Assembly (NCBI RefSeq): GCF_013694365.1
Contig: NZ_CP059275.1
Location: 1,054,001-1,118,000, forward strand
Direction of reading: 5' to 3'
DNA: 64,000 nt
From: Limosilactobacillus reuteri
GTDB lineage: Bacteria; Bacillota; Bacilli; Lactobacillales; Lactobacillaceae
Position numbers and translations under genes: made by a program. Shown here in pieces: positions 1 through 9,363 of this stretch. The notes beneath the pieces were generated by a model that saw only the letters and a list, made by a program, of their open reading frames with translations, was not told the DNA's origin and did not search any database. The number at the start of each line of letters is the position of its first letter. Positions within the stretch are counted from its first letter, which is position 1.

Positions 1-30
1 AAGGATCGCCGACCAAGTCTTTATCATTGA
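1..30 (+). CDS. 3' tail of an unidentified upstream gene (partial)
   Basis: The first 30 bases read in frame 1 as nine codons (KDRRPSLYH) followed by TGA, and the next gene's ATG follows at once. Because nearly every other gene in the window abuts its neighbour in the same way, this is best read as the last codons of a gene cut by the window edge. Nine residues are too few to name a family. Confidence 0.5.
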   Translation, partial: KDRRPSLYH

Positions 31-819
31 ATGACTCATAAAATACAAAAAGTAGTTGTTAAGATTGGTACGAGTAGCCTTGTTCTTCCTAATGGAAAAA
101 TTAATTTACGAACAATCGACCAACTTTCATTTGTCCTTGCGACATTAAACAATCAAGGATACCAACTTATTCTTGTTTCCTCGGGAGCAATTGGCGTTGG
201 TCTTGCAAGTTTGGGATTAACAGATCGTCCCGCCGAAATAGCACAACAGCAAGCCTTAGCATCTATCGGTCAGGCTGCTTTAATGCGAATCTATTCGCAA
301 CGATTTTTAGACTATCAAACGCACGTCGCCCAACTTCTCCTTACCCGTGATGTGCTCACTTATCCCGTCAGTCGCCAGCATACGCTTAATACAATTAATG
401 CTTTACTTCAGCAAAATGTGATTCCAATCGTTAACGAAAATGACCCCGTGTCAGTTGATGAGCTTGATCATTACACTACTTTCAGTGACAATGATGAACT
501 CTCTTCCCAGGTAGCTATTGCCATTGACGCTGACGAGTTAATCATTCTTTCGGATATCGATGCCCTTTATGACAAAGATCCGCATAAATTTCCTGACGCA
601 CAAATCATTAAAGAAGTTCCATTCCTAACGACGGAAATAGAGAACGTCGCAAGCGGTAGCAGCACTAGGTTTGGAACAGGAGGAATGGTAACTAAATTAC
701 GGGCAGCTGCCACAATGATGCAAGCAGGTAAACAAATGATTTTATGCAATGGTCGTGACCCTAAAATTCTTTTTGATATTTTTGATGGTCATACTATTGG
801 TACTCATTTTGGAAAATAG
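31..819 (+). CDS. proB: Glutamate 5-kinase (gamma-glutamyl kinase)
   Basis: Phosphorylates L-glutamate with ATP to gamma-glutamyl phosphate, the first and usually feedback-controlled step of proline synthesis in the cytoplasm. The 262-residue protein is an amino-acid-kinase fold: VKIGTSSL near residues 10-17, SSGAIGVG at 50-57, the substrate loop VNENDPVS near 134, and the GTGGM glycine loop near 214. It lacks the C-terminal PUA domain of the roughly 367-residue E. coli enzyme, a short form common in lactobacilli. proA and proC follow directly, so the complete glutamate-to-proline route is encoded here. The ATG start gives the usual MxxKIxKVVVKIGTS beginning. Confidence 0.96.
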   Translation: MTHKIQKVVVKIGTSSLVLPNGKINLRTIDQLSFVLATLNNQGYQLILVSSGAIGVGLASLGLTDRPAEIAQQQALASIGQAALMRIYSQRFLDYQTHVAQLLLTRDVLTYPVSRQHTLNTINALLQQNVIPIVNENDPVSVDELDHYTTFSDNDELSSQVAIAIDADELIILSDIDALYDKDPHKFPDAQIIKEVPFLTTEIENVASGSSTRFGTGGMVTKLRAAATMMQAGKQMILCNGRDPKILFDIFDGHTIGTHFGK

Positions 820-2064
820 ATGAACCAAGATTTAATTACAATTGGAAAAAGAGCCCAAATCGCTGCAAACAAACTAGCTTTAATGAACACTGCCACCAAA
901 AATAAGGCATTGCTTCAATTGGCAGATGATTTAATCAAAAATAAAAACCAAATTATCGCTGCCAACCAACAAGACTTGGTCGCCGCTACCCAGATGCCAA
1001 CTAAATTTACAGATCGTTTAATGGTCAATTCCCAACGTATCGCAGACATGGCTAATGGTCTCCGAACAATCGCCGACTTGAACGATCCCACTTCCCAAAT
1101 CGATAAGGGATGGATTACCAAAGATGGGTTGCAAATCCTTCAACGGCGCGTACCATTAGGGGTAATTGGCATTATCTTTGAAGCACGACCAAACGTAGCT
1201 GTAGACGCGACCGGCCTCACATTCAAGAGTGGCAATGCAGTTATTCTACGGGGCGGAAAAGAAGCTATCCAGACTAATACTGCCTTAGTAAAAATTCTTC
1301 GTGAATCATTACAAAGTCAACATTTACCGGTCGATGCGGTTCAGCTTATTACCGACACTAGTCATGCGATTGCTGATGAAATGATGAATCTCACTGACTA
1401 CATTGATGTCTTGATTCCACGAGGCGGCCAGGCCCTTATTCAGCGGGTTGTAACAACAGCTACGGTTCCAGTTATCGAAACTGGTGCGGGTAATTGCCAC
1501 ATTTATATTGATAAGGATGCTGACCTAACAATGGCGACCAATATTACTGTAAATGCAAAAGTACAACGGCCTTCTGTATGCAATGCCGCTGAAAAATTAC
1601 TTATCCACCGCGATATTGCCGCTGAATTTCTTCCTGTTATTGCCAAAGCTTTAATGGAACATGGCGTCCAATTACGCGGTGATGAAATGGCGTGCCAATT
1701 AGTATCAACTATCCGTCCCGTTACTGAGGAAGATTGGGAGACAGAATATAATGATTTAATTATGGCCGTAAAAATTGTTGATTCCCTTGATGATGCAATT
1801 AACCATATTAATCACCATAGTACTCACCATTCAGAATCAATTATTACAAACAACATTACCCGGGGACGCTACTTCCAACAAGCCATTAATTCTGCCTGTG
1901 TTTATGTTAATGCCTCTACGCGGTTTACTGATGGGGGAGAATTTGGCTTTGGCGCTGAAATTGGTATCAGTACCCAAAAACTCCACGCCCGGGGACCAAT
2001 GGGATTACAACAATTAACAACAATCAAATATGAAATTACCGGTAATGGGCAAGTTCGGAAATAA
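820..2064 (+). CDS. proA: Glutamate-5-semialdehyde dehydrogenase (gamma-glutamyl phosphate reductase)
   Basis: Reduces gamma-glutamyl phosphate with NADPH to glutamate-5-semialdehyde, which cyclises spontaneously to pyrroline-5-carboxylate. The 414 residues match the usual length (E. coli 417). The protein is an aldehyde dehydrogenase-superfamily member: cofactor-binding region PLGVIGIIFEARPNVAVDA near residues 110-128, the LRGGKEA loop near 143, and catalytic Cys254 in QRPSVCNAAEK. The C-terminal FGFGAEIGISTQKLHARGPMG segment is typical of ProA. ProA and ProB usually act as a complex that protects the labile acyl phosphate, which fits their adjacency here. Confidence 0.97.
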   Translation: MNQDLITIGKRAQIAANKLALMNTATKNKALLQLADDLIKNKNQIIAANQQDLVAATQMPTKFTDRLMVNSQRIADMANGLRTIADLNDPTSQIDKGWITKDGLQILQRRVPLGVIGIIFEARPNVAVDATGLTFKSGNAVILRGGKEAIQTNTALVKILRESLQSQHLPVDAVQLITDTSHAIADEMMNLTDYIDVLIPRGGQALIQRVVTTATVPVIETGAGNCHIYIDKDADLTMATNITVNAKVQRPSVCNAAEKLLIHRDIAAEFLPVIAKALMEHGVQLRGDEMACQLVSTIRPVTEEDWETEYNDLIMAVKIVDSLDDAINHINHHSTHHSESIITNNITRGRYFQQAINSACVYVNASTRFTDGGEFGFGAEIGISTQKLHARGPMGLQQLTTIKYEITGNGQVRK

Positions 2065-2838
2065 ATGAAAATTACAATTATTGGTGTCGGAAATATGGGA
2101 AGCGCAATTATGAAGGGATTAAGTCGTACGCAAAATTTTACCCTCAGTGCGATGAACCCTGTTAATTCACGTGTTACAAGCCTTGCTAAGAAGCTCGGGT
2201 TTAAACTCGTTAATACAAACAGTGAAGTAGTTAACCTTACACCCGATATCGTAATTTTGACTACCCCGGCCCCTATTACAACCGTAGTCGCTAAAGAATT
2301 AGCCGTCCTTAACGATCACACTATTTTTATCTCTGCCGCTGCTGGAATTACTCACGAAGACTTAGCCAAAGTGCTTCCGAATAAAGAAATTGTTAATATT
2401 ATTCCCAACACACCAGTTGAAGTTAATGCCGGCACAATTGGTCTTGCCTTGCCAACCGGAATTTCTGCTGAAGCAATTTCAAAAGTAATGACTGTTTTAG
2501 ATAGTCTTGGTGATGTCATCAAAGTTCCAGAACGACAACTAGATATAATTGGTGTTATCGGCGGCTGTGGCCCTGCATTTGTTGATGTGATGATGGACGC
2601 AATGAGCGATGCCGCCGTCAAGCATGGCCTCGATCGTCAAACTGCATATGAAGTTATTGCTAGTATGGTAAAAGGTACGGGGACACTAGCCTATGATAGC
2701 AAGCTTGCTCCAGCATTATTACGTGATCAAGTAACATCACCAGCAGGTACAACAATCAAAGGCGTGGAAGCATTGGAGAAAAATGGTTTCCGTTACGCCA
2801 TGATGGATGCCGTTGACAAAGCAAATGGTGAATCATAA
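2065..2838 (+). CDS. proC: Pyrroline-5-carboxylate reductase
   Basis: Final step of proline synthesis: NAD(P)H-dependent reduction of 1-pyrroline-5-carboxylate to L-proline. The 257-residue protein opens with the Rossmann motif IIGVGNMGSA (residues 5-14). The C-terminal dimerisation/substrate domain carries the P5CR signature around SPAGTTIKGVEALEKNGFR (near 228-246), and the substrate loop GCGPAFV lies near 167. Length and motif order are standard. It completes a proB-proA-proC set, whose order is natural on one strand, so this part of the window may be in native orientation. Confidence 0.96.
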   Translation: MKITIIGVGNMGSAIMKGLSRTQNFTLSAMNPVNSRVTSLAKKLGFKLVNTNSEVVNLTPDIVILTTPAPITTVVAKELAVLNDHTIFISAAAGITHEDLAKVLPNKEIVNIIPNTPVEVNAGTIGLALPTGISAEAISKVMTVLDSLGDVIKVPERQLDIIGVIGGCGPAFVDVMMDAMSDAAVKHGLDRQTAYEVIASMVKGTGTLAYDSKLAPALLRDQVTSPAGTTIKGVEALEKNGFRYAMMDAVDKANGES

Positions 2839-3870
2839 ATGACAGAACGCACATTAACCTTAGCGTTTGAATCAAGCTGTGATGAAACAAGTGTTGCCGT
2901 AATTGAAAATGGAACTAAAATCCTTTCCAATATTGTTGCAACGCAAATCGATAGCCATCAACGTTTTGGTGGAGTAGTACCAGAAGTAGCTAGTCGACAT
3001 CATATTGAACAAATTACCAAGTGTACAAATGAAGCTTTAGAGCAAGCGGCTGTAGGCTATGATGACCTAGATGCTGTTGCAGTAACATACGGTCCAGGAT
3101 TAGTCGGGTCATTATTAATTGGTGTGACAGCAGCAAAGGCCATCGCATGGGCTCATAACCTTCCGTTAATTCCGGTTAACCACATGGCAGGTCATATCTA
3201 TGCTGCACGCTATGTTGGGGAATTCAAATATCCACAAATGGCATTGTTAGTTTCCGGTGGACATACGGAATTAGTTTATATGCCATCTGAACATGAATAC
3301 CAAATTATCGGTGAAACACGTGATGATGCTGCCGGTGAAGCTTATGATAAAATTGGTCGCGTGTTGGGAGTCAATTACCCGGCAGGAAAAACGATTGATG
3401 AATGGGCGGCTAAGGGTAAGGACACTTTTAATTTCCCACGAGCAATGGAAAAAGAAGATAATTATGACTTTAGCTTTAGTGGGCTGAAGAGCGCCTTCAT
3501 CAATACAGTTCATAATGCAGACCAACGTGGAGAAAAATTAGATAAATATGATCTTGCAGCCAGTTTCCAACAAAGTGTCATTGACGTGCTTGCCGAAAAA
3601 ACAATGCGGGCGTTAGATGATTACCCAGTAAAGCAACTGATTTTAGCTGGTGGGGTCGCTGCAAATCATGGTCTCCGTGCTCGTTTAGATCATGACATGA
3701 AGAAATCTCATCCTGATGTACCGATGCTGCAAGCACCGTTGAAATTATGTGGTGATAATGCTGCAATGATTGGGGCTGCTGGTTATGTTAACTACAAGCA
3801 TGGCGACCGTGCAGGATTAGATTTGAATGCAGTACCGGGATTAATGTTCGATCGAATTCAGAATAAATAA
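2839..3870 (+). CDS. tsaD: tRNA N6-adenosine threonylcarbamoyltransferase TsaD
   Basis: Transfers the threonylcarbamoyl group from threonylcarbamoyl-AMP to A37 of ANN-decoding tRNAs (t6A), together with TsaB and TsaE. The 343-residue ASKHA-fold protein shows the N-terminal [11 protein letters not shown], the metal-binding pair His115 and His119 in [15 protein letters not shown] near residue 213, [12 protein letters not shown] near 269 and the C-terminal [12 protein letters not shown]. Gene neighbours are rimI and tsaB. In Bacillota the native order is tsaB-rimI-tsaD; here the order is reversed although all three read forward, which I attribute to the way the window was assembled. Confidence 0.97.
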   Translation: MTERTLTLAFESSCDETSVAVIENGTKILSNIVATQIDSHQRFGGVVPEVASRHHIEQITKCTNEALEQAAVGYDDLDAVAVTYGPGLVGSLLIGVTAAKAIAWAHNLPLIPVNHMAGHIYAARYVGEFKYPQMALLVSGGHTELVYMPSEHEYQIIGETRDDAAGEAYDKIGRVLGVNYPAGKTIDEWAAKGKDTFNFPRAMEKEDNYDFSFSGLKSAFINTVHNADQRGEKLDKYDLAASFQQSVIDVLAEKTMRALDDYPVKQLILAGGVAANHGLRARLDHDMKKSHPDVPMLQAPLKLCGDNAAMIGAAGYVNYKHGDRAGLDLNAVPGLMFDRIQNK

Positions 3871-4425
3871 ATGTTCGAGAAGTTTAAAGAATGGTTTATC
3901 AATACGACCAATCCTACTAAACGACCGATCCTTGAATTTACACGACGAATAGTAATGATATCTGGTCATCAATACATGGTCCGGATGGCAAAGGAACAAG
4001 ATATTCAAACCTTGGTAGAAATTGAAGAAAGAATCTATGGAAAAGCACCATGGAGTTATGCTGCTTTCCGCATTGAACTCCAACGGCCGTGTGATCGACT
4101 ATATTTAGTTGTTGAGGATGACCAGCAGATTGTTGGCTTTATGGGAACAGCCATTGATTGGTACCATTATGATTTGCATATTACGAATATTGGCATTACA
4201 CCAAGTTACCAAAATAAAGGAATTGGAACGTATCTTATTTCAACTGCCAAAAACTATGCCCGGCACTTAAAATTACATTCGCTGAGTTTAGAAGTACGAG
4301 TGTATAACGTATCAGCTCGTCGCTTATATGAAAGTTTAGGCTTTCGTAATCAGCATATTAAACCACGTTATTACTTAGATAATCACGAAGATGCCGTGGA
4401 TATGCAAGCAAACTTACTTAGGTAG
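3871..4425 (+). CDS. rimI: RimI-family N-terminal alanine acetyltransferase (GNAT)
   Basis: GNAT-fold acetyltransferase; RimI family members acetylate the N-terminal alanine of ribosomal protein S18 and sit with tsaB and tsaD across bacteria. The acetyl-CoA loop is QNKGIGTYLI near residue 110, and VRVYNVSARRLYESLGF near 142-158 is the usual GNAT end. At 184 residues it carries about 35 extra N-terminal residues compared with E. coli RimI (148). The ATG chosen is supported by the tsaB gene: its last 17 bases (5135-5151) are identical to the first 17 of rimI (3871-3887), so the native genes overlap by 17 bp out of frame. A later start at residue 29 or 36 (Met) would give a canonical length and cannot be excluded. 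Confidence 0.9.
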   Translation: MFEKFKEWFINTTNPTKRPILEFTRRIVMISGHQYMVRMAKEQDIQTLVEIEERIYGKAPWSYAAFRIELQRPCDRLYLVVEDDQQIVGFMGTAIDWYHYDLHITNIGITPSYQNKGIGTYLISTAKNYARHLKLHSLSLEVRVYNVSARRLYESLGFRNQHIKPRYYLDNHEDAVDMQANLLR

Positions 4426-5151
4426 ATGAAGATTCTAGCCGTCGATACATCCAACCACCCAATGAGCGTAGCGTTGGTTGAAGATGAGCAATTGTTGGCA
4501 ACGACAACCCTTAATATGGTTCGCAATCATAGTATTTATTTAATGCCGGCAATTAGTAAGTTATTTAAGTTAGTTCAGTGGCAGCCAACAGATATTGATC
4601 GGGTAGTGGTTGCACAGGGACCAGGATCTTATACAGGAGTACGAATTGCAGTTACAACCGCTAAAGTATTGGCTGATACAGAAAAGATTGACTTAATTGG
4701 CGTATCAAGTTTAGCAGTATTAGCACGTAATGTAGTTCCAACATCATCAGCAATTATTGTTCCTTTCTTTGATGCACGACGAGGAAATGTATTTGCTGGT
4801 GCTTACCAGTGGGAAAATGGCGAGTTAGTAAATAAAATAGAAGATCAACATCTAGGGATTGATGTTTTGCTTAATCAACTTGCAAAATTAGATCAACAAG
4901 TTGTTTTGGTAGGTCATATGACTGATAAAATTCAAGCCAAATATGATCAATTACCAGCTAATGTGACCCTTTTGCCACGATCTTATAGTATTCCGTCAAC
5001 TTATCAATTAGCTCTTGCAGGTAAAATGAAGGAACCAGTTAAAGAGATTGACCCTTTTGTTCCGCATTATTTACGAATTACTGAAGCAGAGGCTAATTGG
5101 CAAAAACTTCATCCTGGAGAAAAAAGAAAAAATTATGTTCGAGAAGTTTAA
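4426..5151 (+). CDS. tsaB: tRNA threonylcarbamoyladenosine biosynthesis protein TsaB
   Basis: Inactive ASKHA paralogue of TsaD that scaffolds the t6A-forming TsaB-TsaD-TsaE complex. The 241 residues begin MKILAVDTSNHPMSVAL and contain the family signature QGPGSYTGVRIAVTTAK near residues 64-80 and FFDARRGNVFAGAY near 112-125. The metal-binding HxxxH of TsaD is absent, as expected for TsaB. The last 17 bases duplicate the start of rimI, showing that tsaB natively lies immediately upstream of rimI and overlaps it. Confidence 0.95.
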   Translation: MKILAVDTSNHPMSVALVEDEQLLATTTLNMVRNHSIYLMPAISKLFKLVQWQPTDIDRVVVAQGPGSYTGVRIAVTTAKVLADTEKIDLIGVSSLAVLARNVVPTSSAIIVPFFDARRGNVFAGAYQWENGELVNKIEDQHLGIDVLLNQLAKLDQQVVLVGHMTDKIQAKYDQLPANVTLLPRSYSIPSTYQLALAGKMKEPVKEIDPFVPHYLRITEAEANWQKLHPGEKRKNYVREV

Positions 5152-6147
5152 ATGTCAATTTTAGTTGCTGGTGGTGCCGGATATATCGGTTCCCATATGG
5201 TAAAAGATCTTATTGAAAATGGTGAAGATGTAGTAGTGGCTGATAACTTATCGACGGGTCACCGGGATGCGATTAATCCCAAGGCTAAGTTTTATGAGGG
5301 TGACATTCGTGATCGTCAATTCTTAGATAAGATTTTTGACAATGAAGATATTACTGCAGTTGTTCACTTTGCTGCTTTCTCAATTGTACCTGAATCAATG
5401 AGTAAGCCATTGAAGTACTTTGATAACAATACTGGCGGAATGATTACTTTGCTTGAAGCAATGCATGATCATGATATTAAGTATATTGTCTTCAGTTCAA
5501 CCGCTGCTACTTATGGGGTTCCAGAACACATGCCAATTAAGGAAACGGACCCACAAAACCCAATTAACCCATATGGCTTGAGTAAGTTAATGATGGAAGA
5601 AATGATGGCTTGGGCTGATAAAGCTTACGGTATTAAGTTTGTTGCCCTTCGTTACTTTAATGTTGCCGGGGCTGCCACTGATGGTACGATCGGTGAAGAT
5701 CACGGTCCAGAAACGCACTTAGTTCCAATCATTCTTCAAGTTGCGCAAGGCAAGCGTGATGAATTGAGTATCTTTGGGGATGACTACAACACACCAGATG
5801 GTACCAATGTTCGTGACTATGTCCATGTTATGGATTTAGCAGATGCTCATATTCTTGCTATTAAGTACCTTAAGGAAGGTAACAAGAGTAATGCCTTTAA
5901 CCTTGGTTCATCCACTGGCTTCTCTAACAAGCAAATGCTAGAAGCAGCTCGAGAAGTTACTGGTAAACCTATTCCAGCTAAAATGGCACCACGCCGTCCA
6001 GGAGATCCAGATTCATTAGTTGCTGCTAGTGATAAGGCTCGTAATGTTCTTGGATGGAGTCCTAAGTATGATGATGTTCACGACATTATTGCAACTGCTT
6101 GGAAGTGGCATTCAACTCATCCAAAGGGTTATGATGATCGCGACTAA
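5152..6147 (+). CDS. galE: UDP-glucose 4-epimerase
   Basis: Interconverts UDP-glucose and UDP-galactose using tightly bound NAD; supplies UDP-galactose for the Leloir pathway and for polysaccharide. The 331-residue extended-SDR enzyme shows the NAD motif GGAGYIGSH (residues 6-14), the DNLSTGH loop that follows beta-2, the Ser-rich SSTAATYG catalytic strand near 114-121 and the catalytic Tyr141-x3-Lys145 pair in YGLSK. The length is standard. In this genome it would also feed the UDP-galactopyranose mutase at 54217-55335. Its codon use is that of a well-expressed gene (GGT, GCT, CGT frequent). Confidence 0.96.
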   Translation: MSILVAGGAGYIGSHMVKDLIENGEDVVVADNLSTGHRDAINPKAKFYEGDIRDRQFLDKIFDNEDITAVVHFAAFSIVPESMSKPLKYFDNNTGGMITLLEAMHDHDIKYIVFSSTAATYGVPEHMPIKETDPQNPINPYGLSKLMMEEMMAWADKAYGIKFVALRYFNVAGAATDGTIGEDHGPETHLVPIILQVAQGKRDELSIFGDDYNTPDGTNVRDYVHVMDLADAHILAIKYLKEGNKSNAFNLGSSTGFSNKQMLEAAREVTGKPIPAKMAPRRPGDPDSLVAASDKARNVLGWSPKYDDVHDIIATAWKWHSTHPKGYDDRD

Positions 6148-7119
6148 ATGAGCAATGAGCAGTACCTTGCAATTCTTGATTTAGGTTCAAATTCAGTTCG
6201 GCTTAAAATAACAAAAATTCAAGATAACGGGAGCTTTGAAACGGTTCAATATGAAAAAAGATATGTTCGCCTCGCTTCTAATATGGGGCCAGAAAAAATG
6301 TTGAAGTCAGCTCCTGTAAAGCGGACTATTGATGCCCTAAAAGAATTTCGAACAATTTGTGATCGATACCGTAATAAGAAATTGACAATTATTGCGGTGG
6401 CGACTGCTGCGGTTCGTCAAGCACAAAATCAACTGCAATTTCTTGAAAAGGTCAAGCAAGAAACGGGCTTTGAAATTCATGTAATTAGTGGAGAACGAGA
6501 AGCATATCTTGACTATGTTGGTGTTAATCAGACTCTTCCAATTGATAAGGGAATAATTGTTGATACTGGAGGAGCAAGTATGGAATTAATCTCGGTGAAT
6601 AATGGGGAAGCAGAAGAAGCGATTAGTATTCCGATCGGTTCAGTTAGCATTTCGCAAACCTACCATCTTGAAGATCAAATTAATCCAGCTGATTTATTTG
6701 ATGCCATGATTAAAATTGATGAAGTTCTTTCTCAACAATTATGGCTAAATCGGATGCGGGAGACAAAAATTGTGGCACTCGGGGGATGTAACCGTGCATT
6801 AGCAAAGGTATATCGGTGGCAACAAGCTCTTAATCCTAATGAAGCCAGACCAGTTCATGGGCTAACAATGCGTTCAGAAGAAGCCTTTTTGATTATGCGG
6901 CAGCTATTAGAAACGGATCGCCAGACGCGGGCAGGAATCCGTGGAATTACGAAAGTGCGAGCGGATGTAATTGTTGGAGGACTTCTCCCCCTTATCTCTC
7001 TTGTCCGGCAATTGTCAATTAATGAGATTTGCTTTAGTAATAGTGGATTAAGAGAAGGTTTATTATTTAAGTACCTTGAGCAGCAAATTAATTTTGATCA
7101 ATTAAAATCCTCGCTATAA
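6148..7119 (+). CDS. ppx: Exopolyphosphatase / GppA family (Ppx1)
   Basis: Processively removes terminal phosphates from inorganic polyphosphate, or hydrolyses pppGpp in GppA-type members. The 323-residue protein has the intact two-lobe ASKHA domain: LDLGSNSVRLKI near residues 9-20 (phosphate-1 loop), the catalytic Glu region SGEREAYLDYVG near 112-123, and phosphate-2 loop VDTGGASMELI near 136-146. There is no HD domain, so this is the short form. It heads a ppx-ppk-ppx2 cluster; compare the degenerate partner at 9364-10878. Polyphosphatase is the better guess than pppGpp hydrolase because ppk is next door. Confidence 0.9.
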   Translation: MSNEQYLAILDLGSNSVRLKITKIQDNGSFETVQYEKRYVRLASNMGPEKMLKSAPVKRTIDALKEFRTICDRYRNKKLTIIAVATAAVRQAQNQLQFLEKVKQETGFEIHVISGEREAYLDYVGVNQTLPIDKGIIVDTGGASMELISVNNGEAEEAISIPIGSVSISQTYHLEDQINPADLFDAMIKIDEVLSQQLWLNRMRETKIVALGGCNRALAKVYRWQQALNPNEARPVHGLTMRSEEAFLIMRQLLETDRQTRAGIRGITKVRADVIVGGLLPLISLVRQLSINEICFSNSGLREGLLFKYLEQQINFDQLKSSL

Positions 7120-9363
7120 ATGTATAAGGAGTTTTATAAGCCGCAGAATTATGTTAATCGAGAATTGAGTTGGATTGACTTTAATGGCCGAGTACTGGGA
7201 GAGGCAACTGATACTGCTAATCCTTTGTTAGAACGTGCTAACTTCTTGGGAATTACTCAAAGCAATGTTGATGAATTTTTTATGGTGCGGGTTGCATCGC
7301 TTCATAAGCTTGCTGCTGCCAATGTTACTACTACTGATGCGTCTGGTCTGACTCCAGAAGAGCAGTTGGATGCAGTAAATGAAAAAGAACACCGGATGGT
7401 TAAGCAACGGTATGAAGTTTATAATCAGCAAATCATCCCGGACCTTGCTAAAAATAATATTCATATTCTCCATGTCCCCAAACTTGACGAGAAGCAATAT
7501 GAATTTATTCGTCGGTACTTTAATGATGAGCTGATGCCAGTTTTGACTCCCATGGCAGATGATGCCTCACGTCCTTTTCCTTTTATCTCCAATAATTCTT
7601 TAAATATTGCTGTTCAGCTACGGCGTCAAATCCGTTCAACAAGTGAACCAGTTGCAGAGGAAATTCTAGAGGGAGATCAAGAAGTTCATCGTCCACAAAT
7701 GGAACCACATGATGATCGTCAAGAAGCAGATATCAAATTTGCAACAGTCCGTGTTCCAGAAATTTATAAGCGGTTAGTTCGGTTACCAGAAGAAAATAGC
7801 TTCATTTTGATTGATGAAATCATTACTGAATTTCTGAGCGCGCTTTTTCCAGGATACGAGATCTTAGCTACAGCGTCATATCGAGTTATGCGGGATATGG
7901 ACTTAGATGTGGCTGAAGAAGATACGTCTGATTTGCTCCGGGCAGTCAAACGGCAATTGCGGGAACGAGAGCATGGACAGGTGATGCGCCTAGAAGTTCC
8001 TGCTTCTATCGATGAATGGTTAAAAGATCAATTAATTGATAATCTGCATGTAAGTGAACGGTCACTGTATGAAGTAGATGGTCCCGTCGATTTAACTTTC
8101 TTAAAAAAATTATCGGGGATGGTTGATGGTCATGATGACTTGCGCTATCCACCATATAAGCCATACCTCAACCCAGCGTTAGATATGGATCATAATATTT
8201 TTTCTTCAATTCGCCAAAAGGATTACCTAATGCAGCATCCTTATGATAATTTTCAAGCCGTGGTCAACTTTATTCATCAAGCAGCCATTGATCCAGATGT
8301 TTTGGCAATCAAGATGACTCTTTATCGGGTCTCTGGTAATTCACCGATTATTAAGTATCTCGGAATGGCCGCGCAACAGGGTAAGCAAGTAACGGTTTTA
8401 GTTGAAGTTAAAGCGCGGTTTGATGAACAAAATAACGTTCGGTGGGCACAACGGCTTGAACAGATGGGGTGCCACGTTATTTACGGTTTAGTTGGCCTTA
8501 AAACGCACTGTAAAGTTGCTTTGGTTATCCGTCGCGATGAAGATGGGCTGCGGCGTTATATGCACCTAGGAACTGGGAACTATAATGATGTAACAGCTCA
8601 TTTTTACACTGATATGGGATTATTTACTTGTGACCATGAGCTGGGCATCGATATGACAAACCTGTTTAATATGCTGTCAGGATTTGCACGACCAGCTTAT
8701 TTCAATGAATTACGGGTATCTCCTGATGGGATTCGGACATTTATTAATGCCAAAATTGATGAGCAAATTGAAAATGCCAAAAATGGTAATCCTACGTTAA
8801 TTCGGATGAAGATGAATTCCTTGTCTGACAAGCAAATCATTGCCCGCCTATACGCTGCTGCTGCTAGTGGAGTTAAGGTTGAGTTATTAATTCGAGGCAT
8901 TACCTGTTTAAGGAACGATTTGCCAGAATTGCATGGGAATATTGAGGTTCATTCGATTATTGGGCGTTTCCTTGAACACTCCCGGATCTACTACTTTAAG
9001 AGTAATGGTCATGAGGAAGTCTACCTCGCAAGTGCCGATATGATGACGAGAAATCTTAATCGACGAGTTGAAGAATTGTATCCCGTTACCCAGCCAGACA
9101 CAAAAGCTCATGCAATTCATATTTTTGACGTTATGTGGAAAGATAATGTCAAGGCTCGACGGTTAGTAGGAGATCATTACGAACGGATTGATCGTGGTGA
9201 TGTCGCACCATTCAGTTCACAAGAATACTTTGTTAAACAAGCAATGAAATTGAATGCGCGTGAGAAAAAGGAGAAGAAAGCAAAAAAACATTTTTCTTCT
9301 GTTTTTGAAACTTTAACTCGCCATGTTCCCAATCTTCATTTAGATGAGCGAAAGGATGAGTAA
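7120..9363 (+). CDS. ppk: Polyphosphate kinase PPK1
   Basis: Membrane-associated enzyme that reversibly polymerises the gamma phosphate of ATP into polyphosphate. The 747-residue protein has the N domain (NRELSWIDFNGRVL near residues 12-25), the head domain, and two phospholipase-D-like C domains. The histidine expected to be autophosphorylated is His482 in HLGTGNYND, and the second conserved histidine is His620 in FLEHSRIYYF. DMMTRNLNRRVEELYPV near 643-659 is also diagnostic. A Lys-rich stretch (KEKKAKK) sits near the C terminus, about 30 residues before the end. Its 3' end contains AAAGGATGAG, a plausible ribosome binding site for the following GTG-started gene, so the ppk-ppx2 junction looks native. 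Confidence 0.97.
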   Translation: MYKEFYKPQNYVNRELSWIDFNGRVLGEATDTANPLLERANFLGITQSNVDEFFMVRVASLHKLAAANVTTTDASGLTPEEQLDAVNEKEHRMVKQRYEVYNQQIIPDLAKNNIHILHVPKLDEKQYEFIRRYFNDELMPVLTPMADDASRPFPFISNNSLNIAVQLRRQIRSTSEPVAEEILEGDQEVHRPQMEPHDDRQEADIKFATVRVPEIYKRLVRLPEENSFILIDEIITEFLSALFPGYEILATASYRVMRDMDLDVAEEDTSDLLRAVKRQLREREHGQVMRLEVPASIDEWLKDQLIDNLHVSERSLYEVDGPVDLTFLKKLSGMVDGHDDLRYPPYKPYLNPALDMDHNIFSSIRQKDYLMQHPYDNFQAVVNFIHQAAIDPDVLAIKMTLYRVSGNSPIIKYLGMAAQQGKQVTVLVEVKARFDEQNNVRWAQRLEQMGCHVIYGLVGLKTHCKVALVIRRDEDGLRRYMHLGTGNYNDVTAHFYTDMGLFTCDHELGIDMTNLFNMLSGFARPAYFNELRVSPDGIRTFINAKIDEQIENAKNGNPTLIRMKMNSLSDKQIIARLYAAAASGVKVELLIRGITCLRNDLPELHGNIEVHSIIGRFLEHSRIYYFKSNGHEEVYLASADMMTRNLNRRVEELYPVTQPDTKAHAIHIFDVMWKDNVKARRLVGDHYERIDRGDVAPFSSQEYFVKQAMKLNAREKKEKKAKKHFSSVFETLTRHVPNLHLDERKDE

